NCBI RefSeq assembly: GCF_018413525.1
Contig: NZ_JAHCDD010000004.1
Span: 62,001 to 126,000 of the forward strand
Direction of reading: 5' to 3'
From: Acidovorax sp. CCYZU-2555
GTDB taxonomy: Bacteria > Pseudomonadota > Gammaproteobacteria > Burkholderiales > Burkholderiaceae_C
Length of the DNA stretch: 64,000 nt
How positions within the stretch are numbered: position 1 is the first letter of the stretch; each line of letters opens with the position of its first letter. Under the pieces are notes generated by a model. It saw nothing but the letters and a program-made list of their open reading frames with translations. It was not told the origin of the DNA and searched no databases. Position numbers and translations under genes: made by a program. This document shows positions 43,428 to 54,045 of this stretch, piece by piece.

Positions 43428-46400
43428 GTGTCAATCAGCCTTACTTCCTCTTCTCTGTCTTACAGCCAGAACTTTGATTTGCTCACCACCGCTGGAGCAT
43501 GGATGAATGACAGCACCATCACCGGCTGGAGTCTGTTCAGGTCAATGGCTACGGCTACTCAACCCATTACGTATTCGGTCGCCGATGGTAGTTCCAACAG
43601 TGGCGGCTACTTCAGCTTCGGTTCGAAGGACGCAGCGGATCGTGCACTAGGTAGCGTGGCATCTACCAACAAGAATGCCTGGGGCGACGGTACTAGTTCG
43701 CCTGTCGCTGGAAGTGAAGTCGGATACATCGCTTTTTCTGCGACAAACGACACCGGAACCAAGATTGGAAGTGTAGCTATTACCTTCAATGGCGAGCAGT
43801 GGCGTGACGGGGGTAATCCGACCCAAGCAGCGCAAACGATGAAGCTGCAATATGGTTTCGGCGCCACTTTCTCTGATGTCGACGATTGGATCACGCCGGG
43901 CAGCTCGTTTGACTGGACGTCCCCCGTACATGCCACTACCGCTTCGTCTGGCAGCAACCTACTCGATGGCAACGCCGCCGGGCGGGTGATGGGTGTAGGT
44001 GGCACCCTGGCTCTCGATTGGGCCATCGGTCAGACTTTCTGGATACGTTGGGTTGAGAAGGATGATGCCGGAAGCGATCACGGCCTTGCCATCGACGACT
44101 TCAGCCTTACTGCCACGCTGGCAGGCCCGAGCGGCCCTGAGCTCGCGTACTCGGGTTCACTCAACGAGTCTGCAGCTTTCGACGGCACGATCGCCACAGG
44201 CGAAGCTATCCGCATCGCACTCAGTCTCGACACTTTCACTGGCAACGATGGTGACGTACTCGACGCCACAGTCAGCAACCTTCCGACTGGCCTTGTCGGC
44301 ACCGTCGTGCGCACCAGCGCCACGACGGCCGAACTGCGCGTGACAGGCACGGTTTCTGCAAACGCCCATGACGATGACGCCAGCTTCACGGTGACCTTCG
44401 CCGATACCGCCTTCACGGGCGGTTCGGCTGCGGCCGTCGCCCATGCCACGCAGGCGGGCCTGTGGATCGACTTCGCCGCCCCCGGCGTTGCCAACAGCAC
44501 CCAGACCTTCAAGCCCCACGGCCAGGGCTCCGACGCCTCCACCGCCATCGCGCTCGATGCCAACTGGATGGTCGTCGGTGATGACGAGGCCAACGTGCTG
44601 CGCGTGTACAACCGCGTCGGCGGCGATGCCGTCAAGGAATGGAGCTATGAGGACGCAGCCACCGGCATCGGCTTCGGCGGCGAGCTCGACCTCGAAGGTG
44701 GCACGCGCATCGGCGACATCTACTACTTCACCGGCTCCAGCAGCAACAGCAAGAGTGGCGCGGACGATCCGAACCGCGAGAAGATCTTCTCGGTCCGCAT
44801 CACCGGAACGGGCGCCGAGACCGAGTTCACCGGTATCGACACGCTCGCCAGCCTCGAGCAGAAGCTCGTTGACTGGGATGCGGCCAACAGCAACCGCTTT
44901 GGCTTCTCTGCGTCGTCCAGCGCCAGCGGCGGCGCGCCCGAGAAGGTGTCCGGCTTCTCCATCGAAGGCCTGACCGCCAAGGCCGGCGATGCCAACACGC
45001 TGCTGCTGGGCTTGCGTGCGCCACAGACCAGTACCGTGACGCGCGACAAGGCGCTGGTCGCCGAGCTGAAGCTAGGCACGGATGGATCGCTCCACGACGC
45101 CACGGTTGGCGAGGCCTGGGAGCTCAACCTGGGCGGGCGCGGCATCCGCTCCATCGAGCTGGTCGATGGCATCTACTACATCCTCGCTGGCCCGGCCGGC
45201 GCGGCAACCGCTGAAGTGGCCAACGACTTCCGCCTGTTCACCTGGGACGGCTCGACCGACGGCAGCACCCAGGCCACCGGACTCGTCGAGCTCGCCATCG
45301 AGGGCGCCACGCTCGATGCCCTGCGCGATGGGACCGGCGGCAGCTTCGAGAGCATCGTCGACGTGGTCACCATCGACGGCGCCACCTACGTGCAACTGCT
45401 TCAGGACAACGGCGATACCGTGTGGCCCGGCCAAACCCAGGTATCGAAGGACTTGGCCGACGAGCTGCAGCAGTTCCAGGGTAACTGGGTGAAGATCAGC
45501 GGCGCAGTCACCGATGCCGCGGGCCCGGTGCTGGCCGGCAGCAGCCCGGCGGACGGCGCCGGCACGGCATCGACCTCGGGCAATATCGTCCTGCGCTTCG
45601 ACGAGGGCGTGAAGGTCGGCTCGGGCAACTTCTTCATCTACCAGGTGGGCAACGACGTCACCCCGGTGGAGACCATCGAGGCGGTTTCCAGCCAGGTCAC
45701 GGTCGCCTACAACACGGTCACCATCGATCCATCCGCCGCCTTGAAGGCCAACACGGGGTACTACGTCAAGGCCGATGCAGGCACCGTGGTCGACCACTAC
45801 GGCAACAGCTGGAGTGGCATCGCCGATGCGACGACGCTGGACTTCACGACGGCGCAGATTCCGTTGTTGATCACCGAGATCAACTCCAGCGCGGCTGGCG
45901 GTGACTACTTCGAGCTGTACAACTACGGCGCCAGTGACATCGACCTGGCCAACTGGACCTGGAAGAACATCAATGACGACGGCAAGGTGGCGACCTTCGG
46001 CAATACCGTCATCAAGGCCGGTGCCAAGCTGGTGGTGCTGACCAAGAACGGCGGCACGGATGTAACCCAGTTCAAGTCTGCCTGGGGGCTGGATGCCAGC
46101 GTTGACGTGGTGGCTGTGGGTGACAAGGGGCTGGGCCAGAACGAAGGCGTGGCGCTGTTCGATGCCAGCGGTGCGGGCGTGGCCGGCATCAACTACGGAA
46201 CGACGGATCCTGGGAAGCTAGGTTTCGCGGTGGCGCCGTTGAAGCAAGCGGATGCCACGCAGTCCCAGGGCGGGCACGCCGGTGCATCGGTCGCTGCTGG
46301 CACCGGGGCATCTGCCGTCTGGGACGGAATCTCCGTGACCGATCCGACCTATACGGCAGCGGTCAGCATGGTCGATGGCGCCAAGGCGCAGGCCGGCAAT

Positions 46401-49400
46401 GCGGCCAGCATCGGCTCCCCTGGCTCCGTACCCAAGCCCGCCGTGTTGATCACCGAGATCAACTCCAATGCCACCGGTGGCGACTTCTTCGAGCTCTACA
46501 ACTACGGCACGACCACGATCGATCTGACCGGCTGGAAGGTGATCGACAGCGCTGCCAAGCAGCAGACCGCCGCCCTGCTGCCCGATGGAACGATGCTGGC
46601 GGCTGGCGCCAAGCTCATCGTGCTGGCAGATGGCGACAACGTCGCGACGTTCCGCGAGAAGTGGAACAACCTGCCCGAGTCAGTCCAGGTCGTGTCGGTC
46701 AAGGCCGCCGGCCTGGGCAAGGGCGACGCGGTCGTGGTGTTCGATGCCAACCACCAGGTCGTGGCGGCGGTGAACTACGGCGCTGGTTCCATCTCTGCCA
46801 GCGATGGGACGCAGGTCGCCGGTATCGGCACCGCAAGCGCCCATGCGGGTGCAGCGGTCGGTGGCGGCAGCGATGGAACGTCCCTGGTGTGGGATGGCCT
46901 GTCGACCGCCACGCCCACCTACAAGGCCGCAGAGGTAGGCCATAAAGGCGCCTATGCGCAGGCCAACGCTGGCGGCAACATCGGCTCTCCCGGCCTGACC
47001 GAAACGCCCCCGGGCGCACCAGCCAGCTACCTCCAGCAGTTCAACGATGCCGCGGGCTTTGCCGATTTCAAGGTCTTCAGCAAGGATGCGAACACCGCCT
47101 CGAATGTCGACTGGCGGCTGAACAACGGCGTGGCTGAGATCAACGGCTACAACAGCACGGTGCCGGCGGACGACTGGCTGATCTCTAAGGCGTTCAACCT
47201 GAACGCCACGTCGACGGAGTTCCTGAGCTTCACCACGGCCACGCAGTACAGCGATGGCGGACTGCCCCGCTCCGATGACCAGCTCAAGCTGTTCTACTCG
47301 GTTGACTACACCGGCACGGGCAATCCCTCCGCGGCAACCTGGACCGAACTTTCCTTCGCCCACGCCAGCACGGCCACGGCAACCCCGTCGGGCCTGATCG
47401 ACCTGTCGGATGTTGGCGCAGCGAATGTGCACTTCGCGTTCCAGTACCAGTCCTCGGGTTCCGCCGCGAACAAGAGCGCCGCGCTGTGGCGTGTCGACGA
47501 TTTCAAGCTCGAGAGCTACAGCACGCCCGTCGTCTCCATCGCTGCCGCCGACGCCATCAAGCTCGAAGGCAGCAACGCAACCACGGCATTCACCTTCACG
47601 GTGACGCGCGCAGGCGCCGACCTGCCGGCCGAAACGGTGGGCTGGGCGGTGGCGGGCTCCGGCAGCGGTGCCGCAGCTGCAGATGATTTCGCTGGTGGCA
47701 TCCTGCCAACAGGCTCCGTCAGCTTTGCTGCAGGTGAGAAGACGGCGACCATCACCGTCGATGTGGTTGCCGATACGGTCAAGGAGGATGCCGAGGACTT
47801 CACCGTCACGCTGCTCACGCCCAGCGCCGGCAGCGTGGTCATCGGTGATGGCAAGGCCCAGGGCACGATCCGCAACGACGACGGTATCGATATCACGAAG
47901 ATCAGCGCCATCCAGGGCAGCGGCGAGGCGTCGACCCTGGTGGACAGCGACGTGGTCATCCAGGGCATCGTGACTGGCTGGGCGCCGAGCCTCGATGGCT
48001 TCTATGTCCAGTCGATGGCTGCCGACTACGACACCGACAGCGCCACGTCCGAGGGCATCTTTGTCTATTACGGCGCCAACGTCATCAATGGCCTGGCCCA
48101 GGTCAGCGTCGGCGACAAGGTCACGCTCGGCGGCAAGGTCTCCGAGTTCAAGAGCCAGACCCAACTGAGCTACGACGCCGCCACCTACACCTACACGGTC
48201 GACACCGTGGCCGGCAAGCAGCCGTTGCCCGCGCCGGTGCAGATCCAACTGCCGGTGGCCAGCCTGGTGAACTGGGAGTCGGTCGAAGGCATGATCGTCG
48301 AGATCAGCTCGGCCACCGAGGGCGGCCAGCTTGTCGTGACCGACAACTACAACTACGGCCGTTATGGCCAGGCGGTGCTGACCTCGGACGAACTGCAGGT
48401 GCAGTACACCGAAACCCACGCGCCAAGCAAGGCGGGGCTCGACACCTACAACGCGCAGCTCAAGCTCGACCAGATCATCCTGGACGACGGCAACGGCGGC
48501 CAGAACCCGTCCACCGGCCTGGTGGGTCGTGACGGCCAGCCGCTCACAGCCGCCAATCCGCTGCGTGCCGGCGACCACACGGACAAGATCGTCGGCATCG
48601 TCGACCAGTTCGTCTGGTCCGCAAGCAGCGATTCGAGCAGTTCGTCGAATGCGCATCCGCAGCCCGCTGCGCACGAGACCAGCTACCGTATCCAGCCGGT
48701 GGTCGAGACGCCTGTGTTCACGGGCGCCCCGCGTCCCACGTCGGCCGATATTCCGTCGGACATCCAGAACGCCGAGATCAAGGTGGCCTCGGCGAACGTG
48801 CTGAACTTCTTCACCACGCTGGGCACGGCCAGCTTCCCCACGAACGGCGGTGGCACGATCGAGGCGCGCGGTGCCAGCAATGTGGCGGAGTACGAGCGCC
48901 AGCTCGACAAGATCGTCGCCAAGCTGCGCGGGCTCGATGCGGACGTGTATGGCCTGATGGAGATCCAGAACAACGGCTTCGAGACGGTCGCTGGCGATGC
49001 TTCCACCCACGGAGGCAAGAGCGCCATTCAGACGCTGATCGACGCGCTCAATGCCGAGGCCACCACGCAGGGCGAGGCGGCCGACTACACCTTCGTCAAG
49101 CAGGCCGATACCGGCAGCGATGCCATCACGGTGGCCATCATCTACCGCTCCAGCAAGGTCACGCCGGTGGGCGCTGCCGCCACCCCGGACACCGCGGTCT
49201 ACGATGCCTTCGTCGGCACGACCTACGGCAACCGCATTCCGGTGGCGCAGACCTTCGCGTCGAATGAGGACGGAGAGAAGTTCACCCTGGTGGTGAACCA
49301 CCTGAAGTCCAAGGGCTCGGGCACGCAGGCGCAAGGCACGGACGCCGGTGACGGCCAGGGCAGCAGCACCATCGCGCGCGAGCGGGCCGTGGAGCAGCTC

Positions 49401-51566
49401 AAGACCTGGTTGGCGACCCACCCCACGGGCTCCGACGATGCCGACGTGCTGATGGTGGGCGACTTCAACGCCTACAGCGGCGAGAAGGCGGTCAGCGACC
49501 TGACCAGCGACGGCTATGCCAAGGTGTCGCACGGCTATTCGTACTCGTTCGACGGACTCTGGGGCTCGCTCGACCATGCCTTCGCCAGCGATGCGCTGGA
49601 TAAGAGCGGCCAGATCGCAGGCGTCTACGATTGGGGCATCAATGCCGAAGAGCCGGTCGTGCTGGACTACAACACGGACTTCAACAAGCCGTCCAACACC
49701 TATGCGGACGACGCCTACCGCGCCAGCGACCACAACCCTATCCTGGTGGGGCTGAATCTGGGAACCAAGCCGCCTTCGCCACCGTCGCCGCCCTCCCCTC
49801 CGACGCCCACCCCGCCCCCCACCACGCCTCCGGTGACCGAGCCGCCGGCTCCGGCACCGGTCACGGTCGGCAATGTGCGGGTGACCTCGGTGGTCCAGCC
49901 GGACGGCAGCGTGCTGGTGACTGTGCCCACGGTCTCGGGCGTGACCGGTGCGCCGGCGGCGTTGCCGCTGATCAATGGTGCCGACGGCCAACCCGCGCTG
50001 TCGGTCGGCCTGTCCAACGGCATCGGCCTATCGGCCCAGGGCCTGACCACACAGCAGGCCGGAGCAGCGGCGCAGGCCGATTTCAGCCAACGTCTGGCGA
50101 GCGTCGCAGTCGAGCCGACGGTGGCAGCCAACGCCAGTGCCTTCTTCGCGTCGCTCGGCGCTCAGGACACGGTCGTCGTGCAGGTACTCAAGCCCACGGT
50201 CAGCACCAACGCCAGTGGGCATCTGACCATCAGCGGCTCCGCCAGCGGGACGGCCAAGGAAGCCATCATCGTGGACGCGAGCGGCCTGCCTTCGGGCACC
50301 GTCATCCAGGCCGACAACGTCGACTTCATCGCCGTGGTCGGCGCTGTGCGCATCATTGGCGGCGCGGGACAGAACACGGCCGTAGGCGATGGCGCGGCCC
50401 AGTACATCGTGCTCGGCGCCGATGACGACATCATCCACGGCGGAGGCGGCAACGACACCGTGGGCAGCCGCGGCGGAGACGATCAGATCTACGGCGATGC
50501 GGGTAACGATATCGTATTTGGCGGCGCGGGCAATGACCTGCTGTCGGGCGGCAGCGGCAACGACAAGCTCAACGGCGGCACGGGCTTCGACGTGGCGCTG
50601 CAGGAGGGCAAGCGCAACGACTACTCGATCACCCTGGACGGCGCCGGCATCAAGCTGACCCATATCGCCAGCGGTGTCTCCGACTGGCTGGTCGATGTCG
50701 AGCAGGTGCGCTTCGATACGGGCCCCATCCTCACCGTGGCGCACAGCGCGGCCGAAGAAGCCGCGGCCTTCCTGTTCCAGCAATGGATGGGACGCGATCT
50801 GACGCAGTCCGAAGGCGCGGTGATACAGACGCTGGACGGCTTGAGCGCCTTGCAGGTAGCAGACCTGTTCGCCCAGGTGTTCCCGCAGCAAGCCGGAGGC
50901 AAGAGCGCGCAGCAGCTGCTCGAGGGAATGGAAGCCGCGGGCGCGATCCGCGTCGATGCAGTGCGCGAGACCACGTTCGTCGGCGATGCCGGCGACAACA
51001 CCATCACGCCAACGCTGGGCCTGGCCTGGTCGGTCGACGGCGGCGCGGGAACCGACACCCTCTTCTTCCCCGCCACCCTGGCGGAAACCCATATCGAGGC
51101 GAGTGCCAACGGTTTCATGCTGCAGCGCATGACCGATGGCGCGATGCTGGAGCTGGTCAACGTGGAGCGCTTGACGTTCAGCGACACCCAGCTGGCGCTG
51201 GACCTCGATGGCCATGCGGGCCAGGCCGCCAAGCTGATAGGCGCGGTAGGCGGTGTGGCCTTGCTCGACAACCAGCCGCTGGTGGGTGAAGTGATTCGCG
51301 CGCTGGATGCGGGTGTCAGCGCGCAAAGCCTGGCGCAACTGGGCTTGCAAGTGCTGGGCGCGAAGACATCGCTTGAAGTCACTCAGCTGATCTGGAGCAA
51401 CGTCGTGGGCAGCGCCGCGACGCCGGCCCAGCTGCAACCCTTCGTCGACATGATGGCCCAGGGCGTGACGGGCGGCGAACTGGCGGTGCTGGCCAGTAAT
51501 CTGGACCTCAACACCACGCGCATCGATCTGGTGGGCCTGGCGGCCACGGGAATCGAGTTTGCCTGA
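43428..51566 (+). CDS. Giant ExeM/NucH-type extracellular nuclease with RTX secretion signal
   Basis: 2712 aa from GTG 43428 (GAGGG ribosome site). Approximate order: N-terminal beta domain (1-230); Ig-like (about 700-810); two lamin-tail-like domains (about 812-930 and 1005-1120), both opening with LLITEINS-type; Calx-beta (about 1367-1480); OB-fold region (about 1488-1590); endonuclease/exonuclease/phosphatase domain (about 1784-2105, EIKVASANVLNFFTTLGT to SDHNPILVG); Pro-rich linker; RTX GGxGxDxxx repeats (about 2325-2388); C-terminal secretion region. No Sec signal, so type I secretion is expected; no T1SS genes are nearby. Confidence 0.88.
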   Translation: MSISLTSSSLSYSQNFDLLTTAGAWMNDSTITGWSLFRSMATATQPITYSVADGSSNSGGYFSFGSKDAADRALGSVASTNKNAWGDGTSSPVAGSEVGYIAFSATNDTGTKIGSVAITFNGEQWRDGGNPTQAAQTMKLQYGFGATFSDVDDWITPGSSFDWTSPVHATTASSGSNLLDGNAAGRVMGVGGTLALDWAIGQTFWIRWVEKDDAGSDHGLAIDDFSLTATLAGPSGPELAYSGSLNESAAFDGTIATGEAIRIALSLDTFTGNDGDVLDATVSNLPTGLVGTVVRTSATTAELRVTGTVSANAHDDDASFTVTFADTAFTGGSAAAVAHATQAGLWIDFAAPGVANSTQTFKPHGQGSDASTAIALDANWMVVGDDEANVLRVYNRVGGDAVKEWSYEDAATGIGFGGELDLEGGTRIGDIYYFTGSSSNSKSGADDPNREKIFSVRITGTGAETEFTGIDTLASLEQKLVDWDAANSNRFGFSASSSASGGAPEKVSGFSIEGLTAKAGDANTLLLGLRAPQTSTVTRDKALVAELKLGTDGSLHDATVGEAWELNLGGRGIRSIELVDGIYYILAGPAGAATAEVANDFRLFTWDGSTDGSTQATGLVELAIEGATLDALRDGTGGSFESIVDVVTIDGATYVQLLQDNGDTVWPGQTQVSKDLADELQQFQGNWVKISGAVTDAAGPVLAGSSPADGAGTASTSGNIVLRFDEGVKVGSGNFFIYQVGNDVTPVETIEAVSSQVTVAYNTVTIDPSAALKANTGYYVKADAGTVVDHYGNSWSGIADATTLDFTTAQIPLLITEINSSAAGGDYFELYNYGASDIDLANWTWKNINDDGKVATFGNTVIKAGAKLVVLTKNGGTDVTQFKSAWGLDASVDVVAVGDKGLGQNEGVALFDASGAGVAGINYGTTDPGKLGFAVAPLKQADATQSQGGHAGASVAAGTGASAVWDGISVTDPTYTAAVSMVDGAKAQAGNAASIGSPGSVPKPAVLITEINSNATGGDFFELYNYGTTTIDLTGWKVIDSAAKQQTAALLPDGTMLAAGAKLIVLADGDNVATFREKWNNLPESVQVVSVKAAGLGKGDAVVVFDANHQVVAAVNYGAGSISASDGTQVAGIGTASAHAGAAVGGGSDGTSLVWDGLSTATPTYKAAEVGHKGAYAQANAGGNIGSPGLTETPPGAPASYLQQFNDAAGFADFKVFSKDANTASNVDWRLNNGVAEINGYNSTVPADDWLISKAFNLNATSTEFLSFTTATQYSDGGLPRSDDQLKLFYSVDYTGTGNPSAATWTELSFAHASTATATPSGLIDLSDVGAANVHFAFQYQSSGSAANKSAALWRVDDFKLESYSTPVVSIAAADAIKLEGSNATTAFTFTVTRAGADLPAETVGWAVAGSGSGAAAADDFAGGILPTGSVSFAAGEKTATITVDVVADTVKEDAEDFTVTLLTPSAGSVVIGDGKAQGTIRNDDGIDITKISAIQGSGEASTLVDSDVVIQGIVTGWAPSLDGFYVQSMAADYDTDSATSEGIFVYYGANVINGLAQVSVGDKVTLGGKVSEFKSQTQLSYDAATYTYTVDTVAGKQPLPAPVQIQLPVASLVNWESVEGMIVEISSATEGGQLVVTDNYNYGRYGQAVLTSDELQVQYTETHAPSKAGLDTYNAQLKLDQIILDDGNGGQNPSTGLVGRDGQPLTAANPLRAGDHTDKIVGIVDQFVWSASSDSSSSSNAHPQPAAHETSYRIQPVVETPVFTGAPRPTSADIPSDIQNAEIKVASANVLNFFTTLGTASFPTNGGGTIEARGASNVAEYERQLDKIVAKLRGLDADVYGLMEIQNNGFETVAGDASTHGGKSAIQTLIDALNAEATTQGEAADYTFVKQADTGSDAITVAIIYRSSKVTPVGAAATPDTAVYDAFVGTTYGNRIPVAQTFASNEDGEKFTLVVNHLKSKGSGTQAQGTDAGDGQGSSTIARERAVEQLKTWLATHPTGSDDADVLMVGDFNAYSGEKAVSDLTSDGYAKVSHGYSYSFDGLWGSLDHAFASDALDKSGQIAGVYDWGINAEEPVVLDYNTDFNKPSNTYADDAYRASDHNPILVGLNLGTKPPSPPSPPSPPTPTPPPTTPPVTEPPAPAPVTVGNVRVTSVVQPDGSVLVTVPTVSGVTGAPAALPLINGADGQPALSVGLSNGIGLSAQGLTTQQAGAAAQADFSQRLASVAVEPTVAANASAFFASLGAQDTVVVQVLKPTVSTNASGHLTISGSASGTAKEAIIVDASGLPSGTVIQADNVDFIAVVGAVRIIGGAGQNTAVGDGAAQYIVLGADDDIIHGGGGNDTVGSRGGDDQIYGDAGNDIVFGGAGNDLLSGGSGNDKLNGGTGFDVALQEGKRNDYSITLDGAGIKLTHIASGVSDWLVDVEQVRFDTGPILTVAHSAAEEAAAFLFQQWMGRDLTQSEGAVIQTLDGLSALQVADLFAQVFPQQAGGKSAQQLLEGMEAAGAIRVDAVRETTFVGDAGDNTITPTLGLAWSVDGGAGTDTLFFPATLAETHIEASANGFMLQRMTDGAMLELVNVERLTFSDTQLALDLDGHAGQAAKLIGAVGGVALLDNQPLVGEVIRALDAGVSAQSLAQLGLQVLGAKTSLEVTQLIWSNVVGSAATPAQLQPFVDMMAQGVTGGELAVLASNLDLNTTRIDLVGLAATGIEFA

Positions 51567-51579
51567 TAGTGAGACAACC

Positions 51580-51604
51580 GGGCAGGCGTGGACAACGCCT
51601 GCCC
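51580..51604 (+). terminator. Hairpin after the ExeM-like gene
   Basis: GGGCAGGCGT and ACGCCTGCCC form a perfect 10-bp stem around loop GGACA, 13 bp after the stop. A T-run is absent, so it may be an RNA-stabilising stem or a weak terminator. Confidence 0.55.
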
Positions 51605-51941
51605 GCGTCACGATCTCTTCTATCTGCAAACTTTGTTTTGTGAAAACCGTGGGGTCGCAATGCAGCATTGCAGTCAGCACCATCCGCGCAGTGCTTGAAG
51701 TGCCGCCAGCCTCGTGAGTCGATGCAGCTGAGAAACACTCTACTCCCGGTGACATGGCGCCTGCAGATGTTGGCCTTAGTTTCCCGTCACCGAAAAATAG
51801 ATATCAGGAGTGGATGCTGCAGTCTGCCATTGTTAAAAAAGTATGTGATCGATCAGCGGATTTGCGCCGGTCAGACAATCACTTTAGTGACGATAACGCA
51901 CTCGTTATCTCTAGCGACTCGTACCGAACGGCATCTCTCGA

Positions 51942-52133
51942 CTGTGGATTCAACTGGTCAATGCAGCGCTTGCGCGCTCGATAGGTCACAGCTTCCCCTA
52001 TATCGACCGGCTGCACCATCTGCAGGTAGAACTGGTGCGCCGCTGGCGCGCGGGCCAGGACGATGACCGCGTGCAAACTGGCATCCATATATCGATCAAC
52101 GGGATTGCAGCCGGACTTCGCAATACGGGTTGA
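51942..52133 (+). pseudogene. 3' fragment of phosphoenolpyruvate carboxylase
   Basis: 63 codons open to a TGA at 52131: [20 protein letters not shown], then VRRWRAGQ, ending [14 protein letters not shown]. That ending is the conserved C-terminus of PEP carboxylase (family ends NGIAAGxRNTG). The rest of the gene, about 900 residues, is absent. The fragment implies a deletion or insertion near 51940. Confidence 0.7.
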
Positions 52134-52239
52134 ACAAGCTGCGCAGATACGCCGGCAATGCATCGGGCGATGCTTGCGTTGGGCAGCGACCCGTGCCTGA
52201 AAGCCGGTTGCCAGATGCTTTTTCCATGGCATCCATCAA

Positions 52240-53550
52240 TCAGGTATCTGGGCTCTCCAGGAACTTTCGTGCTTGACCTCGGGCTCCGTCGAATATGGCC
52301 GCAGCTAAATCCGGTTGCACGCTGGGGTGCAAGTTGGCATTCACCATTTCTATGGAAGCTTGCAGTCCTTCAACCATTGCAAGCATGGCTTCCCAAAGCC
52401 CGGCAATGCGGGTGAAATCAGCCAATGTTTTCCAGTGACGGCGCTGTATGTTCTGCAAATGATAGTGCCTGCTTTTCTCGCCTGGCATGGCCATGGCCAT
52501 CTTGGCTTTTTGCCGTTCTATCTTTCCGTGCCCATGGCCAATAACCGGCCATGCCGACAGCACGTCATACAGCGGTGTGAGTTGATAGGCTCCACCAGGT
52601 TGGATAAAGATAGAGAAATTTTTTGCATGTCCATCAATGGCGGCCAGCAGCCAAAATGCCAGCTGTGCCATCACAAAACGAGCGCTGTCTGCAGCCGACT
52701 CTTGACTGCCCGCCAGAACTTGCAGGCAGTCGACAATGCCCGGCCCGCCATCGGCTTCATATTTTTTGCGACCCGCAACTCCTTTTGCTTGGCATAAGTC
52801 TTCTTGCGGGAGTCGTGCAATCCATCCTGCAGGGTTCCAGGCGCGATCGAATCGTTCAACACACAGCACCGTGTGCGGGCCGAATGTTGCGATCGTGCTG
52901 TTAGCCACAGGGAAGCCCATCGCAGCCAGCAGCTGATTGCACAGCCACTCGTTCTGCACGGACTGGGTAAAGTCAAGACCAGACCTTGGCACCATGCCAA
53001 TCTGAGGTTTGAGTATGTGCGTGGTCGGTGTGGCGTCCAAAGGCAAAAACCACTGTCCGTCAACGCTCAAAAGCGCTGTTTTCTCTTGTGCGCCGGCGAT
53101 CGACAAACGGAAATCTGCGTCATCTTCAAGGTTGCCAAAAGAATTTCCCAGGCTGGCCAAGTGTTCTGCAATATTTTCTTCGTCCAGTGGCTTACACCGC
53201 ACTTGGTCGAAGCCCGTAGGCTGCTCGCCCTCTGGCATGAGCTGCACCGCACCCACACAGTCACGGCCAATGGCTTGCAGCAAAGAAAATGCGTCCCCGC
53301 CACGTACGCCGAAACGCTGATGAATGCGTTTGCGTATGTCGACATTGTCAGGCAGCAGGTTATCGAAAAAATTTTCAACCACCTGCCCTGAAACTTGCAA
53401 GTCAGGGGTAAATGGCAGGGATAGCGATAAAGGCCGCGAACGAGAGCTGGCCAGCCATTCGGCGTCGTATGAAAGCTTGTGCGTTCCTGTTCGAGAAACT
53501 TCCCAACGCCCCACCCGCTCACCGTTCATCCAGATGTCGAGTGCAGGCAT
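52240..53550 (-). CDS. hipA: HipA-like Ser/Thr kinase toxin
   Basis: 436 aa (E. coli HipA 440). HipA N-domain: NGERVGRWEVSRTGTHKLSY, RPLSLSLPF, VENFFDNLLPDN. Kinase core: SIAGAQEKTALL (P-loop), AAIDGHAKNFSIFI (catalytic Asp and Asn) and YQLTPLYDVLS (metal Asp). All catalytic residues are present. It overlaps the hipB stop by 1 base. In the family HipA phosphorylates glutamyl-tRNA synthetase and drives persistence. Confidence 0.9.
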   Translation of the reverse strand: MPALDIWMNGERVGRWEVSRTGTHKLSYDAEWLASSRSRPLSLSLPFTPDLQVSGQVVENFFDNLLPDNVDIRKRIHQRFGVRGGDAFSLLQAIGRDCVGAVQLMPEGEQPTGFDQVRCKPLDEENIAEHLASLGNSFGNLEDDADFRLSIAGAQEKTALLSVDGQWFLPLDATPTTHILKPQIGMVPRSGLDFTQSVQNEWLCNQLLAAMGFPVANSTIATFGPHTVLCVERFDRAWNPAGWIARLPQEDLCQAKGVAGRKKYEADGGPGIVDCLQVLAGSQESAADSARFVMAQLAFWLLAAIDGHAKNFSIFIQPGGAYQLTPLYDVLSAWPVIGHGHGKIERQKAKMAMAMPGEKSRHYHLQNIQRRHWKTLADFTRIAGLWEAMLAMVEGLQASIEMVNANLHPSVQPDLAAAIFDGARGQARKFLESPDT

Positions 53551-54008
53551 TACCAGCTACCTTTTGGTTTTTTGTTTTTCCAGTCGACTGGCAGGTCTTG
53601 AGGCCTCAATGTTGAAGTTTTTTGAACTTGCGTTTTGGCGATCTCTGCAGCTTTCAGACCCCTGGCATTCCGGACCACTTGTTCGGGAGTCAGGCGCGAA
53701 GGCTTGGACGAGGCCTGGCCGGGGGCTATGAGCGCAGTCAGACCTTGCCCGTTCGCAGCCTCTGCAGCAACCGAATGATGATTTCGCGCAGGATGCTCTT
53801 GTCTGATGACTAGCTCCGCACGTAGCAGTTTCAGAATCGCCATAAATTGCCCAAGACTCACTGCGGCAGGGTCTTTTTCAATGGCAGCGATACGCGATTG
53901 GGATACGCCAAGCAAGGTGGCCAACTCAACCTGGTTGAGACCTGCCGCTTTGCGCAATGACTTGAGGTGCAGCCCCAACTGCTCAGGAAATGTCAGAACA
54001 AAGTCCAT
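53550..54008 (-). CDS. hipB: HipB-like antitoxin
   Basis: 152 aa from ATG 54008 (TTG at 54026 also possible). A Cro/C1-type helix-turn-helix lies at residues about 12-60: LRKAAGLNQVELATLLGVSQ, then SRIAAIEKDPAAVSLGQFMA. The C-terminal tail is Lys-rich and ends in Trp (KKPKGSW), as HipB proteins often do. The tail is about 60 residues longer than E. coli HipB (88 aa). It precedes hipA by direct overlap. Two operators lie just upstream. Confidence 0.85.
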   Translation of the reverse strand: MDFVLTFPEQLGLHLKSLRKAAGLNQVELATLLGVSQSRIAAIEKDPAAVSLGQFMAILKLLRAELVIRQEHPARNHHSVAAEAANGQGLTALIAPGQASSKPSRLTPEQVVRNARGLKAAEIAKTQVQKTSTLRPQDLPVDWKNKKPKGSW

Positions 54009-54045
54009 CTCAGCCCCAAAAAACAACTTATAGGTAATTTATCAC

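Larger units (their letters stand above)
51567..52239. other. Non-coding gap with hairpin and a gene fragment
   Basis: 673 bp. It holds a hairpin at 51580-51604 just after the nuclease gene and a PEP-carboxylase 3' fragment at 51942-52133. The stretch 51605-51941 shows no supported gene. Confidence 0.5.

Noticed and set aside
46680-49991. A 1103-codon minus-strand frame within the ExeM-like gene
   Set aside because: Low-complexity, Gly/Arg/Val-rich shadow of a repetitive, GC-rich coding strand; no domain.
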